Source of the DNA: JAFNAG01 sp963824985
GTDB lineage: Bacteria > Acidobacteriota > UBA6911
Length of the DNA stretch: 39,681 nucleotides
Assembly (NCBI GenBank): GCA_963824985.1
Contig: CAWGRQ010000003.1
Coordinates: 1-39,681 of the forward strand
Reading direction: 5' to 3'
Both the position numbers and the translations under genes were made by a program. Below the pieces are notes generated by a model that made no database searches, had not been told where the DNA came from, and was given only the letters and a program-made list of their open reading frames with translations. This document shows, piece after piece, positions 1 through 8,715 of the stretch. The stretch's first letter is position 1. Each line of letters starts with the position of its first letter.

Positions 1-324
1 GGCCGCGGCGGCCGCGCCCCAGCGCATCCAGACAGAATTCTGCCTCTTCCGGTCTTCCTTCCGGGCGACCTCTTGAACCAGGGCGACCGTCCGGGCGATC
101 TCGGCCTCCGACAGCGGCTCCGGTTCGGGCGATTCATCAGCCTCTGGATGCAGAAGCGCCAGCACTTCGGCCAGTTCCTCGCGGCAACGGGAGCAGACTG
201 CCAGGTGCTGCTCGATGCCGGCGTCGCGCCGGGAATTCGCCGGGGATGCAATGAATTTGTACAGATCCTCGTCGGTGAGGCAGGTGCTCCGGGGATTCGA
301 CCCTTGATATATGCCGTTTTTCAT
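1..324 (-). CDS. Zinc-finger anti-sigma factor, C-terminus cut off by window edge
   Basis: Translating the minus strand from the ATG at 324 gives a frame open to the window edge. The N-terminal about 60 residues contain the segment HLAVCSRC, whose His-x3-Cys-x2-Cys spacing is the hallmark of the zinc-binding anti-sigma domain (ZAS). An acidic stretch and a basic segment ending in an Ala-rich run follow, probably the start of a transmembrane helix. Such proteins bind their cognate ECF sigma factor at the membrane and release it on an envelope signal. The start overlaps the stop of the upstream sigma gene by 4 bases (ATGA), so the pair is translationally coupled. The sensor part lies outside the window, so the signal cannot be guessed. 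Confidence 0.8.
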   Translation of the reverse strand, partial: MKNGIYQGSNPRSTCLTDEDLYKFIASPANSRRDAGIEQHLAVCSRCREELAEVLALLHPEADESPEPEPLSEAEIARTVALVQEVARKEDRKRQNSVWMRWGAAAAA

Positions 325-1094
325 GGTTCCACCACCTCGGATGGAGCGGGTGCAACTACGCTCCGAATGTGGTCCCGGATTCGATGGATTACCTTCTCGA
401 CACCGGTTTTTGTCAGGTTCACTCCCTGGCACCTTGAAATCTGAAATGGGGTCAGGTCATGATCGAAGTAAAGGCGAAAAATCAATCGGTCCCGGATCGC
501 GGTCTCGCTGGCGCGATCCGAGAGGATCCGCTCGCTTAACGCTCGGATTTCCTTCGCCAGCAAGCTTCGGTCCGTGGCCGGATGGCGGAGGCTTCCCTGG
601 TTGGCGGTCAATCGTCGGTCGGTCTTCCGGGGGATGACCGTGACTTCCACCCCCCCGGCCCGCTTGAATCGGCGCTGTACCCGCATCGAATCCCTCACCA
701 CGGATCTGGTGATGACCGCCAGATAGGCGATCCATTCATCTTCCGTTGTGCCCGAAAAACGTTTCATGACGGCGCAGTCGTTCTGCACCAGGCGCAGAAC
801 CGCGGTCTGAAACAGGTCGTTTTCCTGCATGCCCCCCAATAGGGCTTCGGAGCTTGCGGAATGGGGCAAGCCGCCGATGGCTGCCCGGAGGGTGCCGCGG
901 ATGAACTGCTGGATTCTGGGCCCGTACCGGCGCATGAACTCCGACCAGGCAGCCGCGTTGTGCCGGTCGCGCGCGCACCCGGCAACAAGCTCCGCCCAAT
1001 CGGAGCGACTGTCGTCTTCGATGCCGGTATGGAACAGGAGAGGGCGCATCAGACCGACATTATAGCCATATTCCCGGCGGATAGAAACCCCCAT
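321..1094 (-). CDS. RNA polymerase sigma factor, ECF (sigma-70) family
   Basis: This 257-residue protein has the two-region layout of ECF sigma factors. A region-2-like helical segment lies at about residues 40-140 (ending with VRDSMRVQRRFKR), and a region-4-like helix-turn-helix lies at about 195-245 (RLIFRLYFDHDLTPFQISR, then a TGVEKVIHRIRDHI recognition helix). It is longer than typical ECF factors (about 170-200 aa) because of an N-terminal extension and a linker around residues 150-190. An internal ATG at 1049 would remove the first 15 residues. The next gene overlaps its stop and encodes a zinc-finger anti-sigma factor, which supports the call. It probably directs RNA polymerase to a small regulon in response to an extracytoplasmic signal; the regulon is unknown. 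Confidence 0.75.
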   Translation of the reverse strand: MGVSIRREYGYNVGLMRPLLFHTGIEDDSRSDWAELVAGCARDRHNAAAWSEFMRRYGPRIQQFIRGTLRAAIGGLPHSASSEALLGGMQENDLFQTAVLRLVQNDCAVMKRFSGTTEDEWIAYLAVITRSVVRDSMRVQRRFKRAGGVEVTVIPRKTDRRLTANQGSLRHPATDRSLLAKEIRALSERILSDRASETAIRDRLIFRLYFDHDLTPFQISRCQGVNLTKTGVEKVIHRIRDHIRSVVAPAPSEVVEP

Positions 1095-1287
1095 CGAATG
1101 CCAGCCGTATGTTTGCCTGCTTGATTCAGGAAGGGCGAATTACAAAACATCTCAAAGCACGGATGGACACGGAGTCAGTCATAGTTTGTCCGTGTTCTTT
1201 CGTATGCTGCAGACCCGCCCTGGTGAGCAGGTTCCGGCAGCGGAAAGAATTCGATCCGATGAGGGCGATCGGATCTATAATAACGTC

Positions 1288-1689
1288 ATGCTGGACGAGC
1301 GAGCAACGCAACCCGTGCAGGAGGCGGCAAGAGCGACCGGACTGTCATCCAGAATGGTGGTGGTTCTGGCGCATCTTGATCCTCGGGCTTTCGGCATCGC
1401 CGTTGGCCTTGTCTGCGGTTTCTGGTTTTGGCTGGCGACGTTCGTCCTGCTACTGCGCGGCGGGAGCCAGGTCGGACAGAATCTCATCCTTCTGTCCCAG
1501 TATTTCATCGGATTCCGCGTGACTCCAGGCGGAGCCCTCGTGGCGTTCGGCTATGGTGCTTTGATGGGATTCCTGGCCGGCTATCTGTTTGCACGATGGC
1601 GTAATTTCATGATGCGTGCGTATCTCCTGTTTTTACGGCGCCGGGCCGAGCGCGTGGCCATGGCGGATCTGCTGGACCGCCTCATGTAA
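1288..1689 (+). CDS. Small membrane protein of unknown function (paralogue of next gene)
   Basis: I do not recognise a named family. The frame stays open upstream to 1186, but the ATG at 1288 (MLDERATQPVQ) gives a compact 133-residue protein. It has a short cytoplasmic N-terminus and two predicted membrane segments, FGIAVGLVCGFWFWLATFVLLL and ALVAFGYGALMGFLAGYLFA. Between them lies the loop RGGSQVGQNLILLSQYF. A basic C-terminal tail follows (FLRRRAERVAMADLLDRLM). The loop and second helix closely resemble those of the gene starting at 1721, so the two arose by duplication. They run divergently from the sigma/anti-sigma pair and could be targets or partners of that system, which is inference only. 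Confidence 0.6.
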   Translation: MLDERATQPVQEAARATGLSSRMVVVLAHLDPRAFGIAVGLVCGFWFWLATFVLLLRGGSQVGQNLILLSQYFIGFRVTPGGALVAFGYGALMGFLAGYLFARWRNFMMRAYLLFLRRRAERVAMADLLDRLM

Positions 1690-1720
1690 ACAGGGACGGC
1701 GTCCCGGAGGGAGCGACGGG

Positions 1721-2020
1721 GTGACAACGAAACTGGACAGGGAAGAGGAAGCGATCGAGCGCGTCGTCGTACGCATGAATGCAACCATGACCGGCGCCGT
1801 AGTCGGCTTTCTCACCGGGACCGCACTGTTCCTTGCAACCATATGGCTGGTGATCAAAGGGGGGCCCAGTCCGGGGGCACACCTGATTCTGCTCAGCCAG
1901 TACTTTCCGGGGTATGCGATTTCCTGGCTCGGGGGAGCAGTTGGTTTCGCGTACGCCTTTGTGATCGGTTTCCTGACCGGAGCCCTGGTGGGCTTCTTCT
2001 ACAACAAGCTCGCCCGATAG
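1721..2020 (+). CDS. Small two-helix membrane protein of unknown function
   Basis: The GTG at 1721 is chosen because GGAGGGAG lies just upstream (1707-1714) and because the coding pattern only begins there; the open frame extends further back into the previous gene. The 99-residue product has a charged N-terminus (TKLDREEEAIERVVVRM) and two membrane segments, with the loop KGGPSPGAHLILLSQYF between them. That loop matches the loop of the upstream gene (ILLSQYF in both), marking a tandem paralogue. The two genes are 31 bases apart and probably co-transcribed. The stop codon abuts a small inverted-repeat element. The flanking duplication shows that the pre-insertion gene also ended in ...CGA TAA, so the insertion only exchanged one stop codon for another. 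Confidence 0.65.
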   Translation: MTTKLDREEEAIERVVVRMNATMTGAVVGFLTGTALFLATIWLVIKGGPSPGAHLILLSQYFPGYAISWLGGAVGFAYAFVIGFLTGALVGFFYNKLAR

Positions 2021-2156
2021 CAATTGTTTAGCCAAGTCAAATGGATGAAGAAGCAAAACGCAAAGACGCAAAGGCGCCCATGCCCGCGAACCGAAAGGAA
2101 TCTCTTTGCGTCCTTGCGCCTTTGCGTTCTGCTGTTCGGCATCGGCTAAACAGATG
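2020..2156. mobile_element. MITE-like element, short copy, with 9-bp target duplication
   Basis: The ends are imperfect terminal inverted repeats (GCAATTGTTTAGCC on the left, CATCTGTTTAGCC read inward from the right). The interior is an imperfect palindrome of CGCAAAG-type motifs (GCAAAGACGCAAAGGCGCC and its counterpart near 2103-2130). The identical 9-mer CGCCCGATA sits immediately outside both ends (2011-2019 and 2157-2165), a clear target-site duplication. A longer copy in opposite orientation lies at 18625-18916. No transposase is encoded, so it would have to move in trans. Between 2166 and the next gene end at 2331 I see no gene or clear signal. Confidence 0.8.
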
Positions 2157-2330
2157 CGCCCGATAAGCCATTCGCTGATTCGCGAGAGGGTTTAATCATT
2201 ATTGCGGATCAGGCGCATGCCCCATGCATACGAGCTCGGGGGGGCGTGGGTGCTCTTGAATGGGCAAACAATAACGCATGCTTGCGCGTCTTGAGACGTC
2301 TTGGGATACTCGCTACTGGAATGGAGCGGG

Positions 2331-3788
2331 CTAAAACCGGTCCGGAAGCGTTTCGGAATCCGGCCCCAACTTGCTTTCGGGCGGGCGAATCTGGGTCCAG
2401 ATCTCGCGCGGATTGATCGCGCCGACCGCCCAAGCTGCCGCCATGTAGACGGCAAATCCGCCGCCGATCAGAAGCGGGAGGCTGCCCCCCTCATACCAGA
2501 GGAGGTATAAAACCATGGGGATACAGGCGACCGCCGGCCGCCAGAGGTGCGGGCCCAGGGATAGCCGCACAACCTTTTTCTCCACGCATTTAAACACCAT
2601 GAATAAGATCAGAAGTTCGCCGATCAGCGAGGTCGCCGCAGCCCCGATAAAGCTGTACCGCGGGATCAGTACCAGATTGAGCCCCGTGTTCAAGCCAGCC
2701 GCAAAAAGGGCGATCCAAAGAAAATCCCTCTGGAAACCATGGGACAGGAGAGTGGCGCGGTAGACTGCCCGGCTGGCCATGATCGGGATAATCCAGAACA
2801 GGATTTGCAACGCACCGGCTCCCCTGGAGAACAGGGGGCCAAAGACCAGTTCCATCAGAGGCCGGGCGACGAGCATGCCGCCTGCCGCCAGCGGGATGGA
2901 GAGCGCCATCGTGTACTTCAGGGATCGATCGGAGATGATGATCAGCCCCCCGAGGTCCGCCCGGCAGCGCGAAACGCTGGGGAAAAGATTGATGCTGTAG
3001 AGCATGAGGAGCGCGGCGAAAAAATTGATGAACTTGTAGGCGGCGCTGTATTGTCCCACCTCGGCAGGGACCTGAAGGAATCCCATGAGAACTATGTCGA
3101 AGTTGTAGAGCACCATCGTCAGCGCGGCGGCGAGCCCGATGGGAAGCGATTCCTTCCACATCGCGGACCAGACGCGCAGATCAAACTGCAACCGGATGGA
3201 GCCGAACTGGCGGTTGTAAAGAAAGATGAGAAAGAGCGTCGACAGAAGCTCGCCGCCGAATTGAAACACCGGGATCCACGCGACCTGCCCCGGGCGTTTC
3301 AGGAAGATGAGAACGCCCGCTGCGAAGGCCAGTTGCGTGATCACCGAACCGATGGCGACGGACTTCATCTGTTCCAGCGCCTGAAAGGTCCAGCTCAATC
3401 CGAAGGCGGAGGTGAAAAACAGCAGGCCGTACAGCAGCAGAAGGATCTTGAGCTCGGAGGGTTTCTGCAGCAGCAGGACAGTCATCCCCAGGGTCGCGCC
3501 GGCGATCAGGCTGGCGCACAGGCGCAAAGCCAGAATGCTGCCGACAAAGTGCCCGATTCGCGACGGCTGACGCGCGACCTCCTGCAGGCCATAGGTGCCG
3601 AGTCCCTGGCTGATCAGCAAAGAGAAATAGGCGGTGAAGGCCGCGGCAAACGCGATCTCCCCGAAGAGGTCGGTTCCCAGAACATGCGCCATGCGTACCG
3701 AGGCCCAGAAGAGCAGGAATTTTGATGCCAGGTCGCCGGCCACCAGAATGGTGTAATTGGCCAGGAATTTGCGGGTGAGTTCCCCCAT
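2331..3788 (-). CDS. Polysaccharide/oligosaccharide flippase (Wzx-like, MATE/MOP superfamily)
   Basis: A 485-residue, almost wholly hydrophobic protein with about 12-14 membrane segments. Its N-terminus is typical of Wzx/RfbX flippases (LTRKFLANYTILVAGDLASK, then VLGTDLFGEIAFAAAFTAYF). These proteins move undecaprenyl-linked glycan units across the inner membrane for O-antigen or exopolysaccharide assembly. It starts one base after the stop of the FAD-dependent enzyme gene and is the last gene of a four-gene minus-strand operon. The other three genes are two glycosyltransferases and a UDP-galactopyranose-mutase-like enzyme, which supports a surface-glycan role. The substrate cannot be read from the sequence. 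Confidence 0.85.
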   Translation of the reverse strand: MGELTRKFLANYTILVAGDLASKFLLFWASVRMAHVLGTDLFGEIAFAAAFTAYFSLLISQGLGTYGLQEVARQPSRIGHFVGSILALRLCASLIAGATLGMTVLLLQKPSELKILLLLYGLLFFTSAFGLSWTFQALEQMKSVAIGSVITQLAFAAGVLIFLKRPGQVAWIPVFQFGGELLSTLFLIFLYNRQFGSIRLQFDLRVWSAMWKESLPIGLAAALTMVLYNFDIVLMGFLQVPAEVGQYSAAYKFINFFAALLMLYSINLFPSVSRCRADLGGLIIISDRSLKYTMALSIPLAAGGMLVARPLMELVFGPLFSRGAGALQILFWIIPIMASRAVYRATLLSHGFQRDFLWIALFAAGLNTGLNLVLIPRYSFIGAAATSLIGELLILFMVFKCVEKKVVRLSLGPHLWRPAVACIPMVLYLLWYEGGSLPLLIGGGFAVYMAAAWAVGAINPREIWTQIRPPESKLGPDSETLPDRF

Positions 3789-3789
3789 G

Positions 3790-5265
3790 TCACCTCTCCG
3801 CCGCTGTCTCTTCCTGGTAGGACTGGTCGCTGTTCAGTCTCCAGATGTCATGGGTGGCTCCAAATATATTCTCGACGGCCAGAATCGCCGTGAGCATGGA
3901 GTGGTCCTGATTATTGTATTTGTGGAGCCCGTTGCGCCCGATCATCTGGAGGTTTTTCAGGCCGGCGAGGAATTGCTCGATAGTTGCCAGGCGCTCGGCG
4001 TATGTCTCATCGTAGACGGGATAGGCCTTTTTCTGGCGGCAGACGACACCCGCTTCCACGCGCGCCCCTCGGGTGAGTCCGATGGAGGCCAGCTCACGCG
4101 AAGCGAACTCAACCAGGCGTTCATCCGGCATCCGCCACAGATCGTCATCCTCGTTGACGAAGTATTCGACTCCCAGGCTGGTTTTGCCCGCATCGGGCAC
4201 CATATGACGGCTCCAGTTCTTAAAATTCTGGAGCCGCCCCATCTTCACCTCAGGGCTGTGAATGTAAATCCAGTTGTCGGGGAAAAGATCCGGATGATCG
4301 ACGATCAGACACACGGTGAGGAAGTCCCGGTAGCGGAGTCCCTCGGCTGCCCGGAGCACTTCCGCTGGGGGCGGGGGATCGAGCCTGGCGATCAACTCCG
4401 AAAGCGGCATGCTGGCGAGAAAGTGGGCGCCCTGGATCTCCTCGCGGGTGCGGTCTCCATCCCCGACCACGAATGCAGTCACCCGGTCCTTATGGTGCCG
4501 GATGCGCAACACATCGTGGTTCAGGAGCACCCGGCCCCCGTGTCGCTCGACATAATCCCGGGTAAACTCCCACATCATGCCGGGGCCCAGTTCCGGATAC
4601 CGGAAGGCATCGATCAGGGTTTTGATCCCCCGGCCCCGGTTGCCGAAAACGGCGCTCATGACGGCGGTGCGCAGAGACAGCCCCTTGATCCGCTGCGCGG
4701 CCCATTCCGCCCGGATGCTGGTGCAGGGCATCCCCCAGACTTTTTCGGTGTAGGTCTTGAAAAAGGTCCGATACAGTCGCCGGCCGAAGCGGTTGCTCAC
4801 CCACTGTTCGAGGTTGTCTTCCACTGGATAGGGAAAAAGAATCGAGCGGAGAAAACTGATGACGATGAGCAGACTGTTCCACAAACCGAGACCGCGGACG
4901 ACATTGCCGAGTTTGAGGGGATAATGAAAGAACCGGCCGTTGTAATAAATGCGCGACAGGCGGCGGACATGAAGAAACCGCTCGCGCAGGATTTCCTCCC
5001 AGATCCGGTTGACCTCGGAGATCTTGGTGAAAAACCTGTGCCCGCCGATGTCGAAACGGTACCCCTGGAACTCCTCGGTCCGGGCATTTCCGCCGACGAT
5101 GTTTTCCCTTTCAAATACCACCGGGACCGCGCCCCGGCGGCATAATTCATATGCGGCGGTCAGTCCCGCGGGACCCCCCCCGGCAATCAACACTCTCTCT
5201 GGCTCGGCGGTACTTTTCATGGGAAGGGTGATCTTATCGTATTCGCCGCCCTGAGGGTACTCCAT
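3790..5265 (-). CDS. FAD-dependent oxidoreductase, UDP-galactopyranose mutase/amine oxidase-like
   Basis: The N-terminus carries the Rossmann dinucleotide-binding motif VLIAGGGPAGLTAAYELCRRG, with an acidic residue (FERE) 20 residues on. The segment GGNARTEEFQGYRFDIGGHRFF follows and is characteristic of the NAD(P)-binding 'protoporphyrinogen oxidase/UGM-like' proteins found in glycan clusters. The C-terminus has the expected second FAD-contact region (GRNGLHKYNNQDHSM). At 491 residues it is longer than classical Glf (about 380), so a strict UDP-galactopyranose mutase function is not certain. A start at the ATG at 5220 (MKSTAEPERV) is equally reasonable; neither start has a strong ribosome-binding site. 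It directly abuts the upstream glycosyltransferase gene (stop TAG followed at once by ATG), so it belongs to the operon. Confidence 0.8.
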   Translation of the reverse strand: MEYPQGGEYDKITLPMKSTAEPERVLIAGGGPAGLTAAYELCRRGAVPVVFERENIVGGNARTEEFQGYRFDIGGHRFFTKISEVNRIWEEILRERFLHVRRLSRIYYNGRFFHYPLKLGNVVRGLGLWNSLLIVISFLRSILFPYPVEDNLEQWVSNRFGRRLYRTFFKTYTEKVWGMPCTSIRAEWAAQRIKGLSLRTAVMSAVFGNRGRGIKTLIDAFRYPELGPGMMWEFTRDYVERHGGRVLLNHDVLRIRHHKDRVTAFVVGDGDRTREEIQGAHFLASMPLSELIARLDPPPPAEVLRAAEGLRYRDFLTVCLIVDHPDLFPDNWIYIHSPEVKMGRLQNFKNWSRHMVPDAGKTSLGVEYFVNEDDDLWRMPDERLVEFASRELASIGLTRGARVEAGVVCRQKKAYPVYDETYAERLATIEQFLAGLKNLQMIGRNGLHKYNNQDHSMLTAILAVENIFGATHDIWRLNSDQSYQEETAAER

Positions 5266-7149
5266 CTATTTGGCCAGTTCTTTGAGGCGGATTTCCACTT
5301 CTTTTTTGTCCAGCGCTCCTTGAGGGGCAGCGAGCAGCCGTTGATAGATCTCGCGGGCAACCTTGACGTTGCCCAGGATTTCCATGCACAGGCCCCGTCC
5401 ATACAGGCCCAGGTCATATTCGGGATTTGCCTGCAGCGAACGATCGAACAATCCCAGAGCCTGCCCCGGGTCGCCCCCGGTCAATACCACCATCCCCTTG
5501 GCGGCGAGAAATTCGGGATTGCGCAAGTCCAGGGACAGACCGCGATCGAGCAGAACCAGTGCCCGGGCCAGATCCCGCTGCTCGTAGCGCATGATTGCGA
5601 TTTCGAGCAGGCCGCGCATGTACCCGCTCTCCCCGCGAGTCCATTTGTCCGGCGGAAGCCAGAGGCGGATCGGCCAGGGATTCAGGATCGGGTTTGCGGA
5701 GTCACGGTAAGGCGGCGGCACGCAGGTCGGACAGGCGCGGATCCAGGGAGGGCGGTTCCAGAGCGGATTGGCCTCCTCAAACCCGAGCACCGGCGCGGTC
5801 AGTTCCAGACTTGAGAGCCACACATGCCCCGGCAGCTGGGCTGTGTACATGCTTTCATGCGCGTGAGGCATTTCGGCGCTGAACACGATCCGTTCATAGG
5901 CCAGCCGGTTGATCAGCACTCCCGGAACATTCATCCCTATGCCCAGGACCACCAGGGCTATCGCCACCCTCCTGCCGAATCGCGATTGCGCGATTCCGCC
6001 ACACAGCAGCACTACCAACGGAACCACGCCGAGAATCAGGCGGTCTCCCCAGGCGCGCCCGCTTTCATACCCCCACCACTTGGCGATCAGCACGATCAGG
6101 GCTCCGGAGGTGGAGGCCAGGACGGCGGCCGGCCAACGCTTGCCCGAGCGGACCAGTCTCCAGATGCTCCACGGGAGGAGCAGTGACAGAGGAAAAAACC
6201 AGACCAGACCCTTCCGCGGCCCGATCAGCAGCCCGTACAAACCTTCCAGAAACGGAGTATCGAACGATTCGTGGCCGTACCCGAAATTGGTGGAGCTGCC
6301 GAACAGGATCAGATTGGCGGCCAGTAGATAGACCGATGCGATTCCCGCGGGGATAGCATACACAGAGGCCCGGAAAAGTGCCTTCCGAAACGGAATCTCC
6401 CGGCGCCAGCCCAGCAGCGCCCCCAGCACCAGAGGCGGCGCCAGGATTCCGAAGTAGGGACGCAACAGGATGCCGTAGCCGAGCGCGAAGCCGCCGATCA
6501 GCGAATAGGCGCGCCAGTGCGCCGGTTCCTGCATGGCGGCCACGAGGCAATAGAACGCGCCGATCGCACACAGGGCCTGATAGGGCTCGTTATAGTTGGT
6601 CCCCACGTAACCCCAGGCATAAGACCCCAATGCGAAGGCGAGCGCCAGCAGGCGCGCAGTCGCGGCCCCATATCCGAGACGCAGGGAGGAACGCCAGATC
6701 AGAATGGTCGTTCCCAGCAGAGCGATAATCGAAGGGAAGGAGAGAACCACCTCGGCCGCCGGGACTCCGAACAACCTCGCCGCCAGGCCGGCCAGGGGCA
6801 GGAACAGGAGCAGGACTATTGAATAGCCCGGAGGGTACTTGGAGTAAACCTCCCCGGAGGCGGTTGCGGCACCGAAGCGGAATCCATGGAAATCTTTGGT
6901 TGCGAATCGCGATGGCGCCAGAAACTTGCCCGTCTCCGTAAAGCTGAAGGCGCTCGTAAGCATCAACTGATCATCGGTGTCTCCCATGGGGACGGAACTG
7001 AAGGTGAAGCAATAAACCAGGGCTCCCAGGAGCAGCATTCGCTGGAATCGCCGTCCCTCCTCTTTATTTGCGGCGCTGAACCTGGGGAGCAGACGCCATC
7101 CTTCTTTCCTTGCTGCTGCCCTCCCGGGCCTGCCTCTTTCCTTTGCCAT
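5266..7149 (-). CDS. PMT/GT39-like membrane glycosyltransferase with C-terminal TPR repeats
   Basis: The open frame reaches back to 7428. I chose the ATG at 7149 (MAKERGRPG) because the longer version would overlap the upstream gene and adds low-complexity residues without membrane character. The 627-residue product has about 10-12 membrane segments. After the first comes the luminal acidic motif SSVPMGDTDDQLMLTSAF, which resembles the catalytic Asp region of GT-C glycosyltransferases. The segment YSKYPPGYSIVLLLFLPL is likewise typical. The last about 115 residues are soluble and hold roughly three tetratricopeptide-like repeats (for example LARALVLLDRGLSLDLRNPE). These enzymes use polyprenyl-phosphate sugars to glycosylate lipids or proteins in the periplasm. 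The TPR tail suggests docking to partner proteins. Confidence 0.75.
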   Translation of the reverse strand: MAKERGRPGRAAARKEGWRLLPRFSAANKEEGRRFQRMLLLGALVYCFTFSSVPMGDTDDQLMLTSAFSFTETGKFLAPSRFATKDFHGFRFGAATASGEVYSKYPPGYSIVLLLFLPLAGLAARLFGVPAAEVVLSFPSIIALLGTTILIWRSSLRLGYGAATARLLALAFALGSYAWGYVGTNYNEPYQALCAIGAFYCLVAAMQEPAHWRAYSLIGGFALGYGILLRPYFGILAPPLVLGALLGWRREIPFRKALFRASVYAIPAGIASVYLLAANLILFGSSTNFGYGHESFDTPFLEGLYGLLIGPRKGLVWFFPLSLLLPWSIWRLVRSGKRWPAAVLASTSGALIVLIAKWWGYESGRAWGDRLILGVVPLVVLLCGGIAQSRFGRRVAIALVVLGIGMNVPGVLINRLAYERIVFSAEMPHAHESMYTAQLPGHVWLSSLELTAPVLGFEEANPLWNRPPWIRACPTCVPPPYRDSANPILNPWPIRLWLPPDKWTRGESGYMRGLLEIAIMRYEQRDLARALVLLDRGLSLDLRNPEFLAAKGMVVLTGGDPGQALGLFDRSLQANPEYDLGLYGRGLCMEILGNVKVAREIYQRLLAAPQGALDKKEVEIRLKELAK

Positions 7150-7229
7150 GTCTGTCCCCCGCCGCGAGTTGACACGTGTGGCGCAAGCGGAACGTTGTGC
7201 CGAGGCGGTTTTGCCGCGATCGGTGGTTC

Positions 7230-8267
7230 TTACCGTCGATCCACCCGCACTTCCGGCTTCCGGCTTCCGCCGTCTCTGGCAAACCGGCGGCCGAAACAGT
7301 ATTGCAGGCAACCCAGTGCAAAAGCCAGGGCACTGTAGAGATAATAAAGCCAGTGCATAGCCACCGCACGCAGGCAGAACCATGGACCGCCATGGCTGTG
7401 ATAAAAGCGATACAACCGTCGATTCCATCCCACTACCGGCAGCAAGGCGGCCGCCGTTCCCGCCAGGAACCAGAGATTCCAGAGACTCAGGACTGCCGAG
7501 AGAGCTGCCAGACAGGCGAAGACCAGGGACGCCCGTTGCGCCCGGCTCACATTCAGGTCGTTGAGGATGCCGCCGTACGAGAGTTGCAGGACCGTCCAGG
7601 GGATGGCGCGATCAAATATATCGCTGCGCAGCAGGCCGGTGAAAGTCCATCGCTTGGCGTGCTTGACGATCAACTGTTTGCAGAGCGATATCTTATGTCC
7701 CCGGGCCCGCATGCGATACCCCAACTCGATGTCCTCGATGCTCGGCTTTTGAAACGACTCGTCAAATCCGCCAAATTCCTGGAATATGGAGCGCTTGACC
7801 GCGCCGCATCCGGTCCAGAACGTCGAAGCGGCGGAGGAGGCGTTCTGATGTACAAAGTGATGGGTCAGGTTCTTATAACGCGATACGAAATTGGCTGCCG
7901 GCGGGGCATCGTCATATGACCCGATCACTGCCGCCAGATCGCGATCCGCCGCAAACGCTTCGCCCACCCTTCCCAGGGTGTCGGGAAAGCAGATGATGTC
8001 GGCATCGATGAAAAAAAGGATGTCCCCCTTTGCCGCCTCCGCTCCACGATTGCGCGCAAAGGCGGGACCTCGGGGAGACGAAAACGAAAGCACGCGTTCC
8101 GAATAACGGCGCGCCGTTTCCGCGGAGCCATCGGACGACCCGTCGTTTACCAGGATCAATTCGTAGTTCTGGTGTTTGCTCCGGCGCAGCGCTTCAAGGC
8201 AACCTTCCAGGTAGGCCGCAGCGTTGTAGAAGGGGATGATAACGGAGATCATGCCGGCTTGTTCCAT
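7230..8267 (-). CDS. Glycosyltransferase family 2 with C-terminal membrane segments
   Basis: The N-terminal about 230 residues form a GT-A fold: start motif ISVIIPFYNAAAYLEGCLEA, the nucleotide-binding LVNDGSSDGSAE, and the metal-binding ILFFIDADI with its DxD. The acceptor-side motif is SIEDIELGYRMRARGH. Two or three hydrophobic stretches follow (SLVFACLAALSAVLSLWNLW, AVAMHWLYYLYSALAFALG), anchoring the catalytic domain on the cytoplasmic face of the membrane. Starts at 8273 (GTG), 8267 (ATG) and 8252 (ATG, directly before ISVIIP) are possible. As the first gene of the minus-strand operon it likely adds a sugar to the lipid-linked glycan exported by the flippase. Confidence 0.88.
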   Translation of the reverse strand: MEQAGMISVIIPFYNAAAYLEGCLEALRRSKHQNYELILVNDGSSDGSAETARRYSERVLSFSSPRGPAFARNRGAEAAKGDILFFIDADIICFPDTLGRVGEAFAADRDLAAVIGSYDDAPPAANFVSRYKNLTHHFVHQNASSAASTFWTGCGAVKRSIFQEFGGFDESFQKPSIEDIELGYRMRARGHKISLCKQLIVKHAKRWTFTGLLRSDIFDRAIPWTVLQLSYGGILNDLNVSRAQRASLVFACLAALSAVLSLWNLWFLAGTAAALLPVVGWNRRLYRFYHSHGGPWFCLRAVAMHWLYYLYSALAFALGCLQYCFGRRFARDGGSRKPEVRVDRR

Positions 8268-8419
8268 GGTCACCGTGTACGCGCCTTTCTCAACCGGAGC
8301 GGGAAATAGAATGGAAAGTAGATATGGGTAGGATACTCATGGCGCCGGCGAGAGTATATGCGGCCGCTCTGATGATGTAAAGTGAACTTACTTGCCAGTG
8401 TGAGTGAGGCTGAAAAGCA

Positions 8420-8587
8420 AAAAACGCCACGGATTCCACGGATTACACTGATTCAAATAGCCGATCACCGGTGCCGGTAGTTGTTCACGCTGCATTTCAG
8501 CTCCCATCGCGTCCAACCCGCGGCCCCAGTACATCATCGAGAAACCTTCAACAAATCTGTGGAATCCGTGGAATCCGTGGCGTTTTT
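8420..8587. repeat. Inverted-repeat element with CACGGATT arms, copy 1
   Basis: The arms 8420-8444 and 8563-8587 are perfect 25-bp inverted repeats built from the unit CCACGGATTCCACGGATT, next to A/T tracts. About 118 bases of unrelated sequence lie between them. A second member of the same family lies at 25447-25601. The rest of the 448-base gap (8268-8419 and 8588-8715) holds no gene that I can support; it must contain the promoters of the divergent GT2 and DUF971 genes, but I see no convincing -35/-10 pair. Confidence 0.8.
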
Positions 8588-8715
8588 GTCTTTATCCCTC
8601 CAGGAGTGATTCTCACTTCCTATTACCCTAAGTTACCCCAAGCTCGCGGGGAGCGCCGCCGTCCGAACCGTCGCTGTGGTAAAATATCGTTTCATTGTCT
8701 GGGAGGAGGAGCTAC

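Noticed and set aside
3757..5145. 462-residue plus-strand open frame
   Set aside because: Shadow of the FAD-dependent oxidoreductase, which has clear motifs in the opposite direction.
8420..8587. CRISPR array
   Set aside because: Repeat units are inverted arms around one variable centre, not regularly spaced direct repeats; no cas genes in the window.
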